From Myceligenerans indicum (lineage in GTDB: Bacteria > Actinomycetota > Actinomycetes > Actinomycetales > Cellulomonadaceae): a stretch of DNA of 41,308 bases. This document shows, piece after piece, positions 1-7,748 of the stretch; position 1 is the first letter of the stretch, and each line of letters starts with the position of its first letter. The stretch is taken from assembly GCF_016742955.1 (NCBI RefSeq), contig NZ_JABBYC010000042.1, positions 1 through 41,308 of the forward strand, given 5' to 3'. The translations under genes were made by a program, and so were the position numbers. The notes beneath the pieces are model-generated. The model did not search any database. It saw only the letters and a list, made by a program, of their open reading frames with translations, and was not told where the DNA came from.

Positions 1-52
1 CATACGAGATGTAGCTCCGTCTCGTGGGCTCGGAGATGTGTATAAGAGACAG
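1..52 (+). other. Illumina P7 / index / Nextera adapter (artefact)
   Basis: Bases 1-10 are the end of the P7 flow-cell oligo, 11-18 an 8-base index (GTAGCTCC), and 19-52 the Nextera read-2 transposase adapter ending in the mosaic end AGATGTGTATAAGAGACAG. This is library sequence, not genome. Any reading frame starting here is chimeric; the plus-strand frame from base 24 begins with the peptide MGSEMCIRDR, which is simply translated adapter. Confidence 0.98.
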
Positions 53-512
53 GTGCGAGGGTGCGGGTGACGTGGTCGCGCCAGAGGACGGCGGGGAACC
101 CGTTGAACAGGACGTGGTCGGCGAGGAAGACGCCGACGGGGGTCCAGGGCTTCCAGGGTTCGCTGGTGTCTGTGGTGGCCGCGAGGGCGGCGTTGACCCC
201 GTGGGCGTAGGCGGTCAGCCAGTCCCGTTCGGGCTGCGCGAGGGCGTCGGTGACGCGTCGTGCGGTGTCGGTGAGGCGGACGCGTACGGCGAACCGGTCC
301 CAGGTGAGGCCGTCGGGGCCGGTGTGGGCGGCGAGCCGCGCCTCGGCGCGGTGGCGGGCGGTCTCGATCTGGTCGGTGCGGTCGAGGGCGGTGACGTAGC
401 CCTGCCCGTAGGCGAGGGCGTTCTCCGTGGCGGCACGGATGTGGGGGATGCCGTGGGGGTCGCGGTAGAGCTCGAAGGGGGGTGTCCGGGGGTGGTCGTG
501 CTGGTGGTTCAC
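53..512 (-). CDS. Penicillin acylase (N-terminal hydrolase) family protein, 3'-truncated by the contig end
   Basis: Translating the minus strand from GTG at 512 gives a continuous frame of about 153 residues that runs into the adapter at base 52. It carries the N-terminal signature of penicillin/acyl-homoserine-lactone acylases: FELYRDPHGIPHIRA, then GQGYVTALDRTDQIETAR and later LADHVLFNGFPAVLWRDHV. The autocatalytic Ser and the beta subunit would lie beyond the contig. No signal peptide is visible. The GTG start overlaps the stop of the upstream siderophore synthetase (GTGA), so it is translationally coupled to the des operon. Family members hydrolyse or form amide bonds of acylated amines. 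An acyl-group editing or aryl-acyl role in hydroxamate siderophore synthesis is an inference from position; I recall that penicillin-amidase-like genes have been reported beside Streptomyces des clusters. Confidence 0.85.
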
Positions 513-3142
513 GTGGTGACCGTGGTTCCTATCGGGTTGGTGAGGCGTCCGGCGTAGATGAGGGAGGATGCCTGGTCGGTCAGGTCGACCAGCTGGCGGG
601 TGTCGCGCAGCTGGAGCCGGTTGAGGCAGGAGTGGGCGAAGGTCCGGGCGCGCAGGTCGACGCCGAGGCCGTGTCCGTGGCGGGCGGCGAGGTCGGGGTG
701 CTCGTCGCGGTGGCGGTCCACGACCTGGCCGACGACGGCCCAGAAGCGTGCGGCGGGCAGCACGCCGTCGGCGGCGAGGATGCCGGACAGGTGGCGCAGG
801 ACGCCGTCGAACATGTCGGTGAACACGGCCAGGGCCTTCTCCTCGTCACCGACCAGGGCGCGGAGGCGTTCGATCCGGGCGGGCAGCGGGCGTGGTCCGA
901 GCACGGCGGTCTCCTCCCCGATGTCCTTCATGAACACGCGGGTCACGACGTGGTCGCGCAGGACCAGGACGAGGTTCTCCCCGTGGGGCATGAACGCGAG
1001 GTCGTGGGCGAGCAGGCAGTGCACGAGCGGGTAGAGGTAGGCGTCGAGGTAGGACCGCAGCCAGTGCTCCGGGTCCAGGCCGGAGGCGGTGACCAGGGTG
1101 GTGGCGAGCGCGGTGCCGGTGGCGTCACGGTGCAGCAGGGCGGCCATGGTGGCCACGCGCTCGCCGTCGGCGAGCCGCGGCAGGGGTGACTCGCGCCAGA
1201 GGGCGGCGAGCATCTTGCGGTAGGGGTTGTCGGTCGGTGTGCGGTGGTAGACGTCGCCGGTGTAGCCGACGGCGGCCAGTTCCCGCAGGACGCCGAATCC
1301 GGCGCGGCGCAGGGTTGCGTCGCCGGTCACGAGGTCGGCGACCCAGTCGTTGACCGCCGGGGTGTCGCGCATGTACTTCGGGGACAGGCCGCGCAGGAAG
1401 CCCATGTTCTGGATGGCGGTGGCGGTCTTGACGTAGTGGTGGCCGGGCCGGGTGGTGTTGAACAGGGTGCGGACGGACTGCTGGGGGGTGTACTCGTCGG
1501 CGCCGGGGCCGAGGGGCACGAGGTCGTGGCGGGCGACGTCGGCGGCGAACGTGATCGCCACGCGGTGCTCCCACTGCCAGGGGTGGACGGGCAGGTAGAG
1601 GTAGTCGTCCGGGTCGAGGCCGCGGGCGGTGAGCCGGTCTGCGAACGCGGCGCGTTCGGCGCCGGACAGCTCCCCCGCCGTGGAGGGTGTCCCGTACAGC
1701 CCGTGCTCGGTCTGTCCGGCGCCGAGCGCCAGGTGCGTGTGCTCGCGCCGGGCGGCCAGCCACATCAGGCGCAGCCGGCCGCCGCGTTCGGGCGCGTAGG
1801 CGCGGTAGTCGGACAGGGAGTAGCCGATACGTCCGTTGTTCGCCACGAAGCCGGGATGCCCCTCGGTCATGGCGGACTCGACGGCCTGGAAGGCGCCCGC
1901 GACGTCGGGCCCGGACAGGGCGCGCACCAGGCCGGGCGCGGACTGGGGCGAGGACTGGGGCGAGGACTCCCGTTCCCGTTTCGCCATCGCCCCGGCCAGC
2001 GTGGACGACAGCTCCTCCAGGTACACCGGCAGCAGGTCGTCGGGGACCTGCAGCTGCGGCTGCAGCTCGGCGACGAGTTCGAGGGCGTCCGGCCCGGCAG
2101 GGTGCTCCACCCCGCCGGGCCCGGTGCGGGTGCGGGTGCGGGTGCGGGTGCGACGCAGGCTCGCCTCGTCGATGACCCAGTGCTCCAGCGGGTAGCGGCG
2201 GGCGGTGAACCGGTAGGTGACGCGCCCGCCGCCGGTGCCGCCGCCTGCCCCGTGCGGGGCCTCGTCCAGCACCAGCGCGTACGGGCGCGGGTCGTCGTGC
2301 GTCACCTCCCGCGCCGCGCCGCCGGCCGGGGAGGCGCCCGTCACCGGTCCTCGCGCCGGGTCGGGGTCGAGGTCGGGGTCGGGGTCGAGGTCGGGGTCGA
2401 GGTCGGGCTCCGGCAGGATGAGGCGCTCGTGCGTGAACTCCGCGAGCGCCTTGGCCACGAGGTGCCGGTGGGCGGCCTCGGCGAGCGCGGGGCGCAGGTG
2501 TGCGGCGGGCCGGCTGCTCAGTGGTCCGGTGTCGTCGCCGAGGGGGGAGGCGGCGAAGTCGTCGCGGGTGCAGGCGCTGAGGCGGGCGTGTTTGGTGTGG
2601 CCGTCGGTGGCGAGGTCGACGTCGGCCAGGACGCGGAAGCCGGCGGCGGCGTTCTTGGCGTGGATCGCGGTGTTGCGGGTGTCGGGTTCGACGACGACGC
2701 GCAGGGCGCCGCGTCCGCCGTCGGGTGCGGGGGTGAGGCAGAACCGCATGACGGTGGTCATCACCGCGTCGGTGAGGCCCGGGATGCGTGGGGTGTCGCC
2801 CCGGGGCGCGGGTGGAGGTGCGACCAGGAGGTGCATGCCGAGGTCTCCGGGCCGGTGGTCGAGGGTGCCCGGTGGCAGGCCGTCCAGGACGGTGCGGGAC
2901 GGGTCGTAGGTCTCGGCGTAGGCGATCGGTGTGCCCGCGTGGCGCAGGAGCCAGCCGTCCTGGGCGTCGTCGGCGCTCATGGCGGTGAGGTAGGCGTGCA
3001 CCTGCTGCCTCGTGAGGCCGCTCATCTCCCAGTAGTGGGAGGCGGGGTGGGTGAGCCAGTCGTGCAGGGTCCGGGCGTCGCGGGCGGCGTGGGCGGGTTC
3101 CACCGTCAGCTCGCCCACCCGGGTCGTGGTCGTGAAGGGCAT
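509..3142 (-). CDS. desCD: Fused N-acyltransferase (DesC-like) and NIS siderophore synthetase (DesD-like)
   Basis: An 877-residue protein combining two steps of desferrioxamine assembly. Residues about 1-195 are a GNAT-type siderophore acyltransferase of the AlcB/DesC kind (HYWEMSGLT, DLGMHLLVAP, VVEPDTRNTAIHAKNAAAGF), expected to acylate N-hydroxycadaverine from an acyl-CoA. Residues about 205-877 are an IucA/IucC NRPS-independent synthetase with a FhuF-like C-terminus: TEGHPGFVANNGRIGYS at 426-442, LPVHPWQWEH ending at 526, then KTATAIQNMGFLRGLSPKY and HGENLVLVLRDHVVTRVF. It would use ATP to condense acyl-hydroxamate units. In Streptomyces coelicolor desC and desD are separate genes; here there is no stop or frame break between them. 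Two low-complexity linkers occur: an acidic Asp-Pro run (246-262) and an Arg-Thr run (331-340). The ATG overlaps the desB stop (TGATG). Confidence 0.93.
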   Translation of the reverse strand: MPFTTTTRVGELTVEPAHAARDARTLHDWLTHPASHYWEMSGLTRQQVHAYLTAMSADDAQDGWLLRHAGTPIAYAETYDPSRTVLDGLPPGTLDHRPGDLGMHLLVAPPPAPRGDTPRIPGLTDAVMTTVMRFCLTPAPDGGRGALRVVVEPDTRNTAIHAKNAAAGFRVLADVDLATDGHTKHARLSACTRDDFAASPLGDDTGPLSSRPAAHLRPALAEAAHRHLVAKALAEFTHERLILPEPDLDPDLDPDPDLDPDPARGPVTGASPAGGAAREVTHDDPRPYALVLDEAPHGAGGGTGGGRVTYRFTARRYPLEHWVIDEASLRRTRTRTRTRTGPGGVEHPAGPDALELVAELQPQLQVPDDLLPVYLEELSSTLAGAMAKRERESSPQSSPQSAPGLVRALSGPDVAGAFQAVESAMTEGHPGFVANNGRIGYSLSDYRAYAPERGGRLRLMWLAARREHTHLALGAGQTEHGLYGTPSTAGELSGAERAAFADRLTARGLDPDDYLYLPVHPWQWEHRVAITFAADVARHDLVPLGPGADEYTPQQSVRTLFNTTRPGHHYVKTATAIQNMGFLRGLSPKYMRDTPAVNDWVADLVTGDATLRRAGFGVLRELAAVGYTGDVYHRTPTDNPYRKMLAALWRESPLPRLADGERVATMAALLHRDATGTALATTLVTASGLDPEHWLRSYLDAYLYPLVHCLLAHDLAFMPHGENLVLVLRDHVVTRVFMKDIGEETAVLGPRPLPARIERLRALVGDEEKALAVFTDMFDGVLRHLSGILAADGVLPAARFWAVVGQVVDRHRDEHPDLAARHGHGLGVDLRARTFAHSCLNRLQLRDTRQLVDLTDQASSLIYAGRLTNPIGTTVTT
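2123..2152 (-). repeat. Tandem 6-bp coding repeat (Arg-Thr)5 in DesCD
   Basis: Five near-identical hexamers (plus strand GGTGCG-type units) encode Arg-Thr repeated five times, residues 331-340 of DesCD. The run lies inside the NIS synthetase half and looks like a replication-slippage expansion of a surface loop. It keeps the frame. Confidence 0.85.
2357..2407 (-). repeat. Tandem coding repeat (Asp-Pro/Asp-Leu linker) in DesCD
   Basis: Repeats of GGTCGAGGTCGG-like units encode an acidic linker made of Asp, Pro and Leu at residues 246-262, just after the start of the synthetase half. Such tracts vary in length between strains and can be miscounted by short-read assembly. Confidence 0.85.
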
Positions 3143-4587
3143 CAGGGTGTCACCTCCGCCGTCTGCGGCGCCGGCGCCGGCGTCGTCGGCTGCGGCGTTC
3201 CCGGCGTGGCCGGGCCTCCCGGTGGGTCTGCGGGGGCCGGGTGTGCGGGCAACCCGAACGTCTGGAAGGCGGTGCGGCGTTCGATCGGGTAGGGCTCGCG
3301 TCCGGTGACCCGCGCGAGGATGACGGAGGCGCGCCAGGGGGCGAAGCCGAGGTCGGGGGCGGTGACGCCGTGGGTGTGTTCCTCGCCGCCCGCGACGAAC
3401 AGGCGGCGGCCGGTGTCGACGGTGTAGTCGCGGCGCACGGCGAGGCGGCCGGCGTCGTCCAGGTCGATGCGGTCACGGACCGGCGCGAGGAGGTCCGGCA
3501 CGGTGTGCCGGTAGCCGGTGGCCGCGACCACGGCGCGGGTGCGGTGCTCGGCGTCCTGACCGGTCTGGGCGTGGTGCAGGGTCAGGACGTACTCGCCGGT
3601 GCCGCCGGCTCCGTGGGGGTCGAAGCGGGCGGCGGTGACCTCGCAGTCGGTCAGCAGCGTGGTCGGCAGCGGCCTGCCGAGGGCGGACCTGCGGTAGAGC
3701 GTGTCGTAGATGTCGTCGACGAGGTCGCCGCTCATGCCCTTGTAGAGGTTGCGCTGTTCGCGGCCGAGCCGGTCGCGCAGGTCCTGCGGGAGGGAGACGT
3801 AGTGGTCGGTGTACTCCGGGGACGTCATCTCCAGGGTGAGCTTGGTGTACTCCATGGGGAAGAAGCGGCTGCTGCGCGTCACCCAGTCCAGGCGGAAGGC
3901 TCCGCCGGCCGCGGACGGGTCGTGCACGCCGACGGCGTCGAGCAGGTCGCGGTACACCTCGCCGGCGGACTGCCCGCTGCCCACCACGGTCACCGCGCCG
4001 GAGTCGATGAGCGCCTGCCTCCCGGGAAGGTAGCTCCCGGTGTGCACCACCGGGCCGGCGCCGCTCAGGTCGCGCAGCACCGCCGGCACGTGAGGTGTCG
4101 TCCCGGTCCCGAGCACGACGTGCTTGGCACAGTATTTCTCCTCCCGGGTCCCGTCCGGTCCGCTGACCTGGGCGGTCAGGACGAAGAGGTCCGACGCGGC
4201 GTCGTGCTCGACGGCGGTCACGCGCCGCCCCCAGCGCAGCATGCCGGGTGCGGACGCGGCCAGCCGCGCGGCCGCCCAGCGGCAGTACGCGTCGTACTCG
4301 GCGCGCAGCGGGTAGAAGGACTCGCGGATGTAGAAGGGGTAGAGCCGGCCGGTCTCCTTCAGCCAGGCCAGGAACGAGTACGGGGAGGTCGGGTCCGCCA
4401 TGGTGACCAGGTCTGCGAGGAAGGGGACCTGGAGGGTGGTGCCCTCGACGAGCATTCCGGGGTGCCAGGAGAAGCCGTCGCGCTGGTCGAGGAACACGCT
4501 CGTGACGTCCTCCAGCGGGGCCGCGAGCGCGGCGAGGGACAGGTTCATGGGGCCGATGCCGACGCCGGCCAGGTCGTAGGTGCGCAT
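3142..4587 (-). CDS. desB: Lysine/ornithine-type N-monooxygenase; cadaverine N-hydroxylase (DesB-like)
   Basis: A 481-residue flavin- and NADPH-dependent N-hydroxylating monooxygenase of the IucD/SidA/PvdA family, which in this setting should convert cadaverine to N-hydroxycadaverine in the cytoplasm. The FAD motif GVGIGPMN is at residues 8-15, FLDQRDGFSWHPGM at 32-45 is the usual second block, the NADPH motif VVGSGQSAGE is at 201-210, and ATGYRH lies near the C-terminus. The last 35 or so residues are a Pro/Ala/Thr-rich tail with no conserved role. The start overlaps the desA stop and the stop overlaps the desCD start, both as TGATG, so the three genes are translationally coupled. Cadaverine rather than lysine or ornithine as substrate is inferred from the adjacent decarboxylase. 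Confidence 0.94.
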   Translation of the reverse strand: MRTYDLAGVGIGPMNLSLAALAAPLEDVTSVFLDQRDGFSWHPGMLVEGTTLQVPFLADLVTMADPTSPYSFLAWLKETGRLYPFYIRESFYPLRAEYDAYCRWAAARLAASAPGMLRWGRRVTAVEHDAASDLFVLTAQVSGPDGTREEKYCAKHVVLGTGTTPHVPAVLRDLSGAGPVVHTGSYLPGRQALIDSGAVTVVGSGQSAGEVYRDLLDAVGVHDPSAAGGAFRLDWVTRSSRFFPMEYTKLTLEMTSPEYTDHYVSLPQDLRDRLGREQRNLYKGMSGDLVDDIYDTLYRRSALGRPLPTTLLTDCEVTAARFDPHGAGGTGEYVLTLHHAQTGQDAEHRTRAVVAATGYRHTVPDLLAPVRDRIDLDDAGRLAVRRDYTVDTGRRLFVAGGEEHTHGVTAPDLGFAPWRASVILARVTGREPYPIERRTAFQTFGLPAHPAPADPPGGPATPGTPQPTTPAPAPQTAEVTP

Positions 4588-6191
4588 CAGGCGTCCTCCT
4601 CGCGGGTCAGGCGGGGGTGGATCCCGCGGCAGGGCGGCGCGTCGAGGTCGGCGAGCTCCTCACCGGCCAGCAGCCCCCGGGCGGCCGAGCGCACCAGGTC
4701 GCACACCGCCCGCACGTCCGCGAGCGTCACGTCGGGGTTGAGCAGGGTCAGCTTGAGGCACGGCCGCCCGCCCGCGACGGTCTTGGCCACGAGCGCGCGC
4801 CCCGAGTCGAACAGGACCCGGCGCACCTGCGGCACGAGCGCGTCGGCGCGGGCGGGATCGAGACCGTCCGGCTCGTAGCGGAACAGGACCGTGGACAGGT
4901 CCGTGCGGCCGATGACCCGAAGCTCCGGGTCGCCGGCGAGATCGGCGTGCACGGCCGCCGCGAGGTCGCAGGTGGCGTCAACCATCCGCCCGATGCCGTC
5001 CGCCCCGAGCGCCCGCAGCGTGACCCACAGCTTGAGGGCGTCGAACCGGCGCGTGGTCTGCAGGGACTTGTCCACCTGGTTCGGGTCGGGGTTGAGCTCG
5101 CCGTTCTCGTGGGAGGGGTTGAGGTAGTCGGCGTGCCAGGCACCGCGCGCCAGGTCGGCCGCCTCGCGCACAACGAGCGCGCTGGAGGAGACCGGCTGGA
5201 AGAAGGCCTTGTGGTAGTCCACGGTGACGCTGCGGGCGCGTTCGATGCCGGCCAGCAGGCCACGGCGGGTGGGGCTGACCAGCAGCCCGCACCCGTAGGC
5301 GGCGTCCACGTGCAGCCAGGCGCCGGTCGCGTCGGCGAGATCGGCGACCGGGACGATCGGGTCGACGCAGCCACGGTCGGTGGTCCCGGCGGTCACCACG
5401 ACCGCCATGACCGTGTCCCCGGTGCGGGCGACGTCGGTCAGGGCGCGGCCCAGCGCGTCCGGGTCCATCCGCCCGTCCCCGTCGGCGCCCACCGCGAGGA
5501 CCGCGTCCTGGGACAGGCCGAGCAGCAGGGCCGCCTTCGCGACCGAGAAGTGGCTCGCGGCCGTGGCCAGGATCCGCAGGCGGGACTGCGCGACGGCGCG
5601 CTCCGTGCCGTGCAGCCCCTCGAGCGCCCGCTGGCGGGCGAGGAACATCGCCTGCAGGTTGGACTGCGTGCCGCCGGAGGTGAACACGCCGTCGGCGCCC
5701 GCGGCCTCGCCCCGCTCGTCCCGGCCCACCGGGAAACCGATCCGTCGCGCCGTCCAGTCCACCAGCCGGCGCTCCATCAGGGTGGCGGCCCCCGACTGGT
5801 CGTAGGTGTCCACCGAGGTGTTGACCGCCGCCAGCATCGCCTCCGCGGCCACGGCGGGCACCGCGACCGGGCAGTTCAGGTGGGCCGCGTAGGCCGGGTG
5901 GTGGAACCACACCGCGTTGCCCGCGTACAGGGCGGCCGCCTCGGACAGCGCCTCGGCGGCCCCGATCCCCGGAGCCTCCAGGTCCACCGCGTCGCAGCGC
6001 TCACCGAGCTCCGCGCGCCCCGCGCCGCTGAACGGCTGGTCGGCCGCGGCCACACGGTGCGCGACGTCGTCCACCACCGCCCGGGTCAGGCGCGCGTACT
6101 GCGTGGCGGTGGCGCCCCGAAGCAGGGCAGCGGGATCGTGCGGCACTCCGGGCACCGGCGTGCGGGTCGCGGCGGGCAGAGGTGAGGACAT
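4587..6191 (-). CDS. desA: PLP-dependent lysine decarboxylase (DesA-like)
   Basis: A 534-residue group II pyridoxal-phosphate decarboxylase, expected to make cadaverine from lysine as the first step of desferrioxamine synthesis. The PLP lysine is K328 in SVTVDYHKAFFQPVSSSAL; VTAGTTDRGCVDPI and WLHVDAAYGCG are the standard cofactor-binding blocks. ATG at 6191 is preferred: GAGGAG stands about 8 bases upstream, and the protein then begins MSSPLPAATRT. The frame is open up to 6269, but that longer start would lie inside the iron box. It is the first gene of the operon desA-desB-desCD-acylase. Iron repression is expected from the promoter. DesA homologs are similar to DABA and tyrosine decarboxylases, so the substrate rests on the neighbours. 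Confidence 0.94.
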   Translation of the reverse strand: MSSPLPAATRTPVPGVPHDPAALLRGATATQYARLTRAVVDDVAHRVAAADQPFSGAGRAELGERCDAVDLEAPGIGAAEALSEAAALYAGNAVWFHHPAYAAHLNCPVAVPAVAAEAMLAAVNTSVDTYDQSGAATLMERRLVDWTARRIGFPVGRDERGEAAGADGVFTSGGTQSNLQAMFLARQRALEGLHGTERAVAQSRLRILATAASHFSVAKAALLLGLSQDAVLAVGADGDGRMDPDALGRALTDVARTGDTVMAVVVTAGTTDRGCVDPIVPVADLADATGAWLHVDAAYGCGLLVSPTRRGLLAGIERARSVTVDYHKAFFQPVSSSALVVREAADLARGAWHADYLNPSHENGELNPDPNQVDKSLQTTRRFDALKLWVTLRALGADGIGRMVDATCDLAAAVHADLAGDPELRVIGRTDLSTVLFRYEPDGLDPARADALVPQVRRVLFDSGRALVAKTVAGGRPCLKLTLLNPDVTLADVRAVCDLVRSAARGLLAGEELADLDAPPCRGIHPRLTREEDA

Positions 6192-6261
6192 GCGCGAGGC
6201 TCCTCGGGTGGGGAGGACAGGACAGGACGGCACGCCCCGAACACCCCCACCGAACGGAGTG

Positions 6262-6280
6262 TTAGGCATGCCTGCCCTAA
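6262..6280 (-). promoter_or_regulatory. Iron box (IdeR/DmdR-type operator) of the des operon
   Basis: The 19-bp TTAGGCATGCCTGCCCTAA has perfect TTAGG/CCTAA outer arms of the actinobacterial iron box (TTAGGTTAGGCTnACCTAA). It touches the -10 element and lies about 70 bases upstream of the chosen desA start. With Fe2+ the repressor would block transcription of the siderophore operon. Confidence 0.85.
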
Positions 6281-6307
6281 GTTAGTCGACACTTCGCCCT
6301 TGTCCAA
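6279..6307 (-). promoter_or_regulatory. desA promoter (-35 TTGGAC, 17 bp, -10 TAACTT)
   Basis: On the minus strand TTGGAC (6302-6307) and TAACTT (6279-6284) are separated by exactly 17 bp. The iron box overlaps the downstream half of this promoter. The rest of 6311-6369, up to the end of the reductase gene, holds only a short GC-rich inverted repeat and no gene. Confidence 0.7.
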
Positions 6308-6369
6308 CCGTAGCCATGTTCCGGACACGCGCCGCCGGCGCGCGCCGTGGAGGCGAAGGCTGCGACAGA

Positions 6370-7348
6370 TCAGCCCTCCCCGCCTCCGGCCACGGCGACG
6401 TTCGGCCTCCCCCGTTCCGTCAGCTCCGCCCGGTCGACGATCTTGGTCCGTGCGCGCCCGTGCCGGGCGCCGAGCTCCCGCTCGGCCGCGTCGATCCTAA
6501 GCCAGCCGCCCCAGTCCACCACCGGGATACCGCGCTCGCGCAGCAGCTCGTCGATCGCCTCGCGCCCGGGGCGCGGCGCCGCGGGGCGGGTGGCCGACAG
6601 GAGGGTCTCGACGGTCTCGCGCGCGTCGGACCTCGTGGCCCCGATCAGCCCCACCGGCCCCCGCTTGATCCATCCCGTGACGAAGAGCCCGGGAACGGGG
6701 ACGCCGTCGTCGAGCACCGCCCCGCGATCGTGCGGGACCACGTGACGCTCCCGGTCGAACGGGACGCCCTCCAGGGGCGAGCCCGCGTAGCCGACCGCCC
6801 GGTACACGGCGCCGACGGAGAGGTCCTGGAACTCACCGGAGCCGGTGACGTGCCCGTAGCCGTCCGGGACGGTGCGCTCGGTGCGCAGCGCCTCGACGCG
6901 GCCGGACCCGAGGATGGCCGCCGGCGCGCGGTAGAAGTGCAGGTGGACGCGGCGCGAGGCACGGTGCTCGCCGGGCGGCACCTGGGCCCACCGCTCGAAC
7001 GTCCGCACGACCAGGCGCCGGGGCGTCGCGGTCGGCCCCCGTGGCGATCACCACCGCGTCGTAGCCGGCACGCAGCTGCGCGACGGTGAGGTCCCTGCCG
7101 ATCTCCACGTTGCACAGCAGGCGGACATCGGGATGCTCGAGCATGCCGTGCAGCGAGTCGATGATCTTCCTGATCTTCGGGTGGTCGGGCGACACCCCGT
7201 AGCGCACCAGACCGTACGGGGTGGGCAGCCGGTCCAGGACGTCGACCCTCGTGCCCGGCGCGAGCTCGGTCAGGATCCCCGCCGCGTAGATCCCCGCGGG
7301 CCCGGCGCCGACCACCGCGACGGTCAGCGGCGCCGCTCCGGCCGGCAT
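6370..7348 (-). pseudogene. fprA: Ferredoxin-NADP(+) reductase (FprA/adrenodoxin reductase type), internal deletion and frameshift
   Basis: Two pieces of one FprA-type flavoprotein lie in different frames. The N-terminal piece (7348 to about 7025) has the FAD motif VVGAGPAGIYAA, then RLPTPYGLVRYGVSPDHPKI and ends after GYDAVVIATGADRDA. The C-terminal piece (about 7030 to 6370) resumes at RTFERWAQVPPGE and contains RRVHLHFYRAP, AVYRAVGY and the FAD-binding GWIKRGPVGLIG. Intact relatives have about 450 residues; here only about 325 codons remain. The missing block of roughly 125 residues is the one that normally carries the NADPH-binding GNGNVALDVAR-type and GRRGP motifs. So the protein cannot be made as a normal reductase. 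Either a real deletion or an assembly error near 7015-7040. It follows the ferredoxin gene with a TGATG overlap (GTG at 7351 is an alternative start). Confidence 0.85.
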
Positions 7349-7671
7349 CACGCCTCCCCGCCGGGCGGCGCGGCCTGCACCACCGGGTGGTCACGGGGGA
7401 TCGGGCCGGTGCGCACCGCTCCCCCGGGAGAACCGAGACCGTCGAAGAACTCCACGTTGGCGCGGTAGTAGTCCGTCCACTCCTCGGGCACGTCGTCCTC
7501 GTAGTAGATGGCCTCCACCGGGCAGACCGGCTCACAGGCGCCGCAGTCGACGCACTCGTCGGGATGGATGTACAAGGTCCGGAGCCCCTCGTAGATGCAG
7601 TCCACGGGGCACTCCTCGATGCAGCCCTTGTCCTTGACGTCCACGCAGGGCTGGGCGATCACGTAGGTCAC
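7348..7671 (-). CDS. fdxA: Seven-iron ferredoxin ([3Fe-4S][4Fe-4S])
   Basis: A 107-residue ferredoxin starting at GTG 7671 (MTYVIAQPCVDVKDKGC). Cysteines C9, C17, C21, C25, C40, C43, C46 and C50 match the seven-iron family, and the Asp/Glu-rich tail YYEDDVPEEWTDYYRANVEF follows as in relatives. It carries single electrons in the cytoplasm and should be the partner of the adjacent reductase. A longer frame upstream is rejected because family members begin at this MTYVI. The predicted -10 ends only 9 bases before the GTG, so the mRNA may be nearly leaderless. Expression is probably under the SoxR-like site at 7689-7706. Confidence 0.95.
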   Translation of the reverse strand: MTYVIAQPCVDVKDKGCIEECPVDCIYEGLRTLYIHPDECVDCGACEPVCPVEAIYYEDDVPEEWTDYYRANVEFFDGLGSPGGAVRTGPIPRDHPVVQAAPPGGEA

Positions 7672-7679
7672 GCCACCGG

Positions 7680-7711
7680 ACGCTACGACCTGAACCACGG
7701 TTGAGGTCCAA
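7680..7711 (-). promoter_or_regulatory. fdxA promoter with SoxR-like box in a 20-bp spacer
   Basis: On the minus strand a -35 TTGGAC (7706-7711) and a -10 TAGCGT (7680-7685) are 20 bp apart. The spacer and its edge hold the 18-bp palindrome CCTCAACCGTGGTTCAGG (7689-7706), one base pair away from perfect symmetry. Overlong spacers with a central palindrome are the mark of MerR-family promoters such as those activated by SoxR. Confidence 0.6.
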
Positions 7712-7748
7712 CCCGCCCGGCCCGGCCGCGGGTGTGACGCTTGTCTCG

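Noticed and set aside
24..557. Plus-strand open frame starting MGSEMCIRDR
   Set aside because: Its start is adapter sequence and the rest is antisense to the penicillin-acylase gene.
1244..3292. Long plus-strand open frame (682 codons) opposite desCD
   Set aside because: GC-rich antisense shadow with Gly/Val-rich low-complexity translation; the minus frame carries clear enzyme motifs.
3241..6185. Long plus-strand open frames opposite desB and desA
   Set aside because: Antisense shadows without domain motifs; both minus-strand genes are well-recognised enzymes.
6326..6341. Short GC hairpin after the ferredoxin reductase remnant
   Set aside because: Six-bp stem with a 3-base loop is expected by chance at this GC content; not listed as a terminator.
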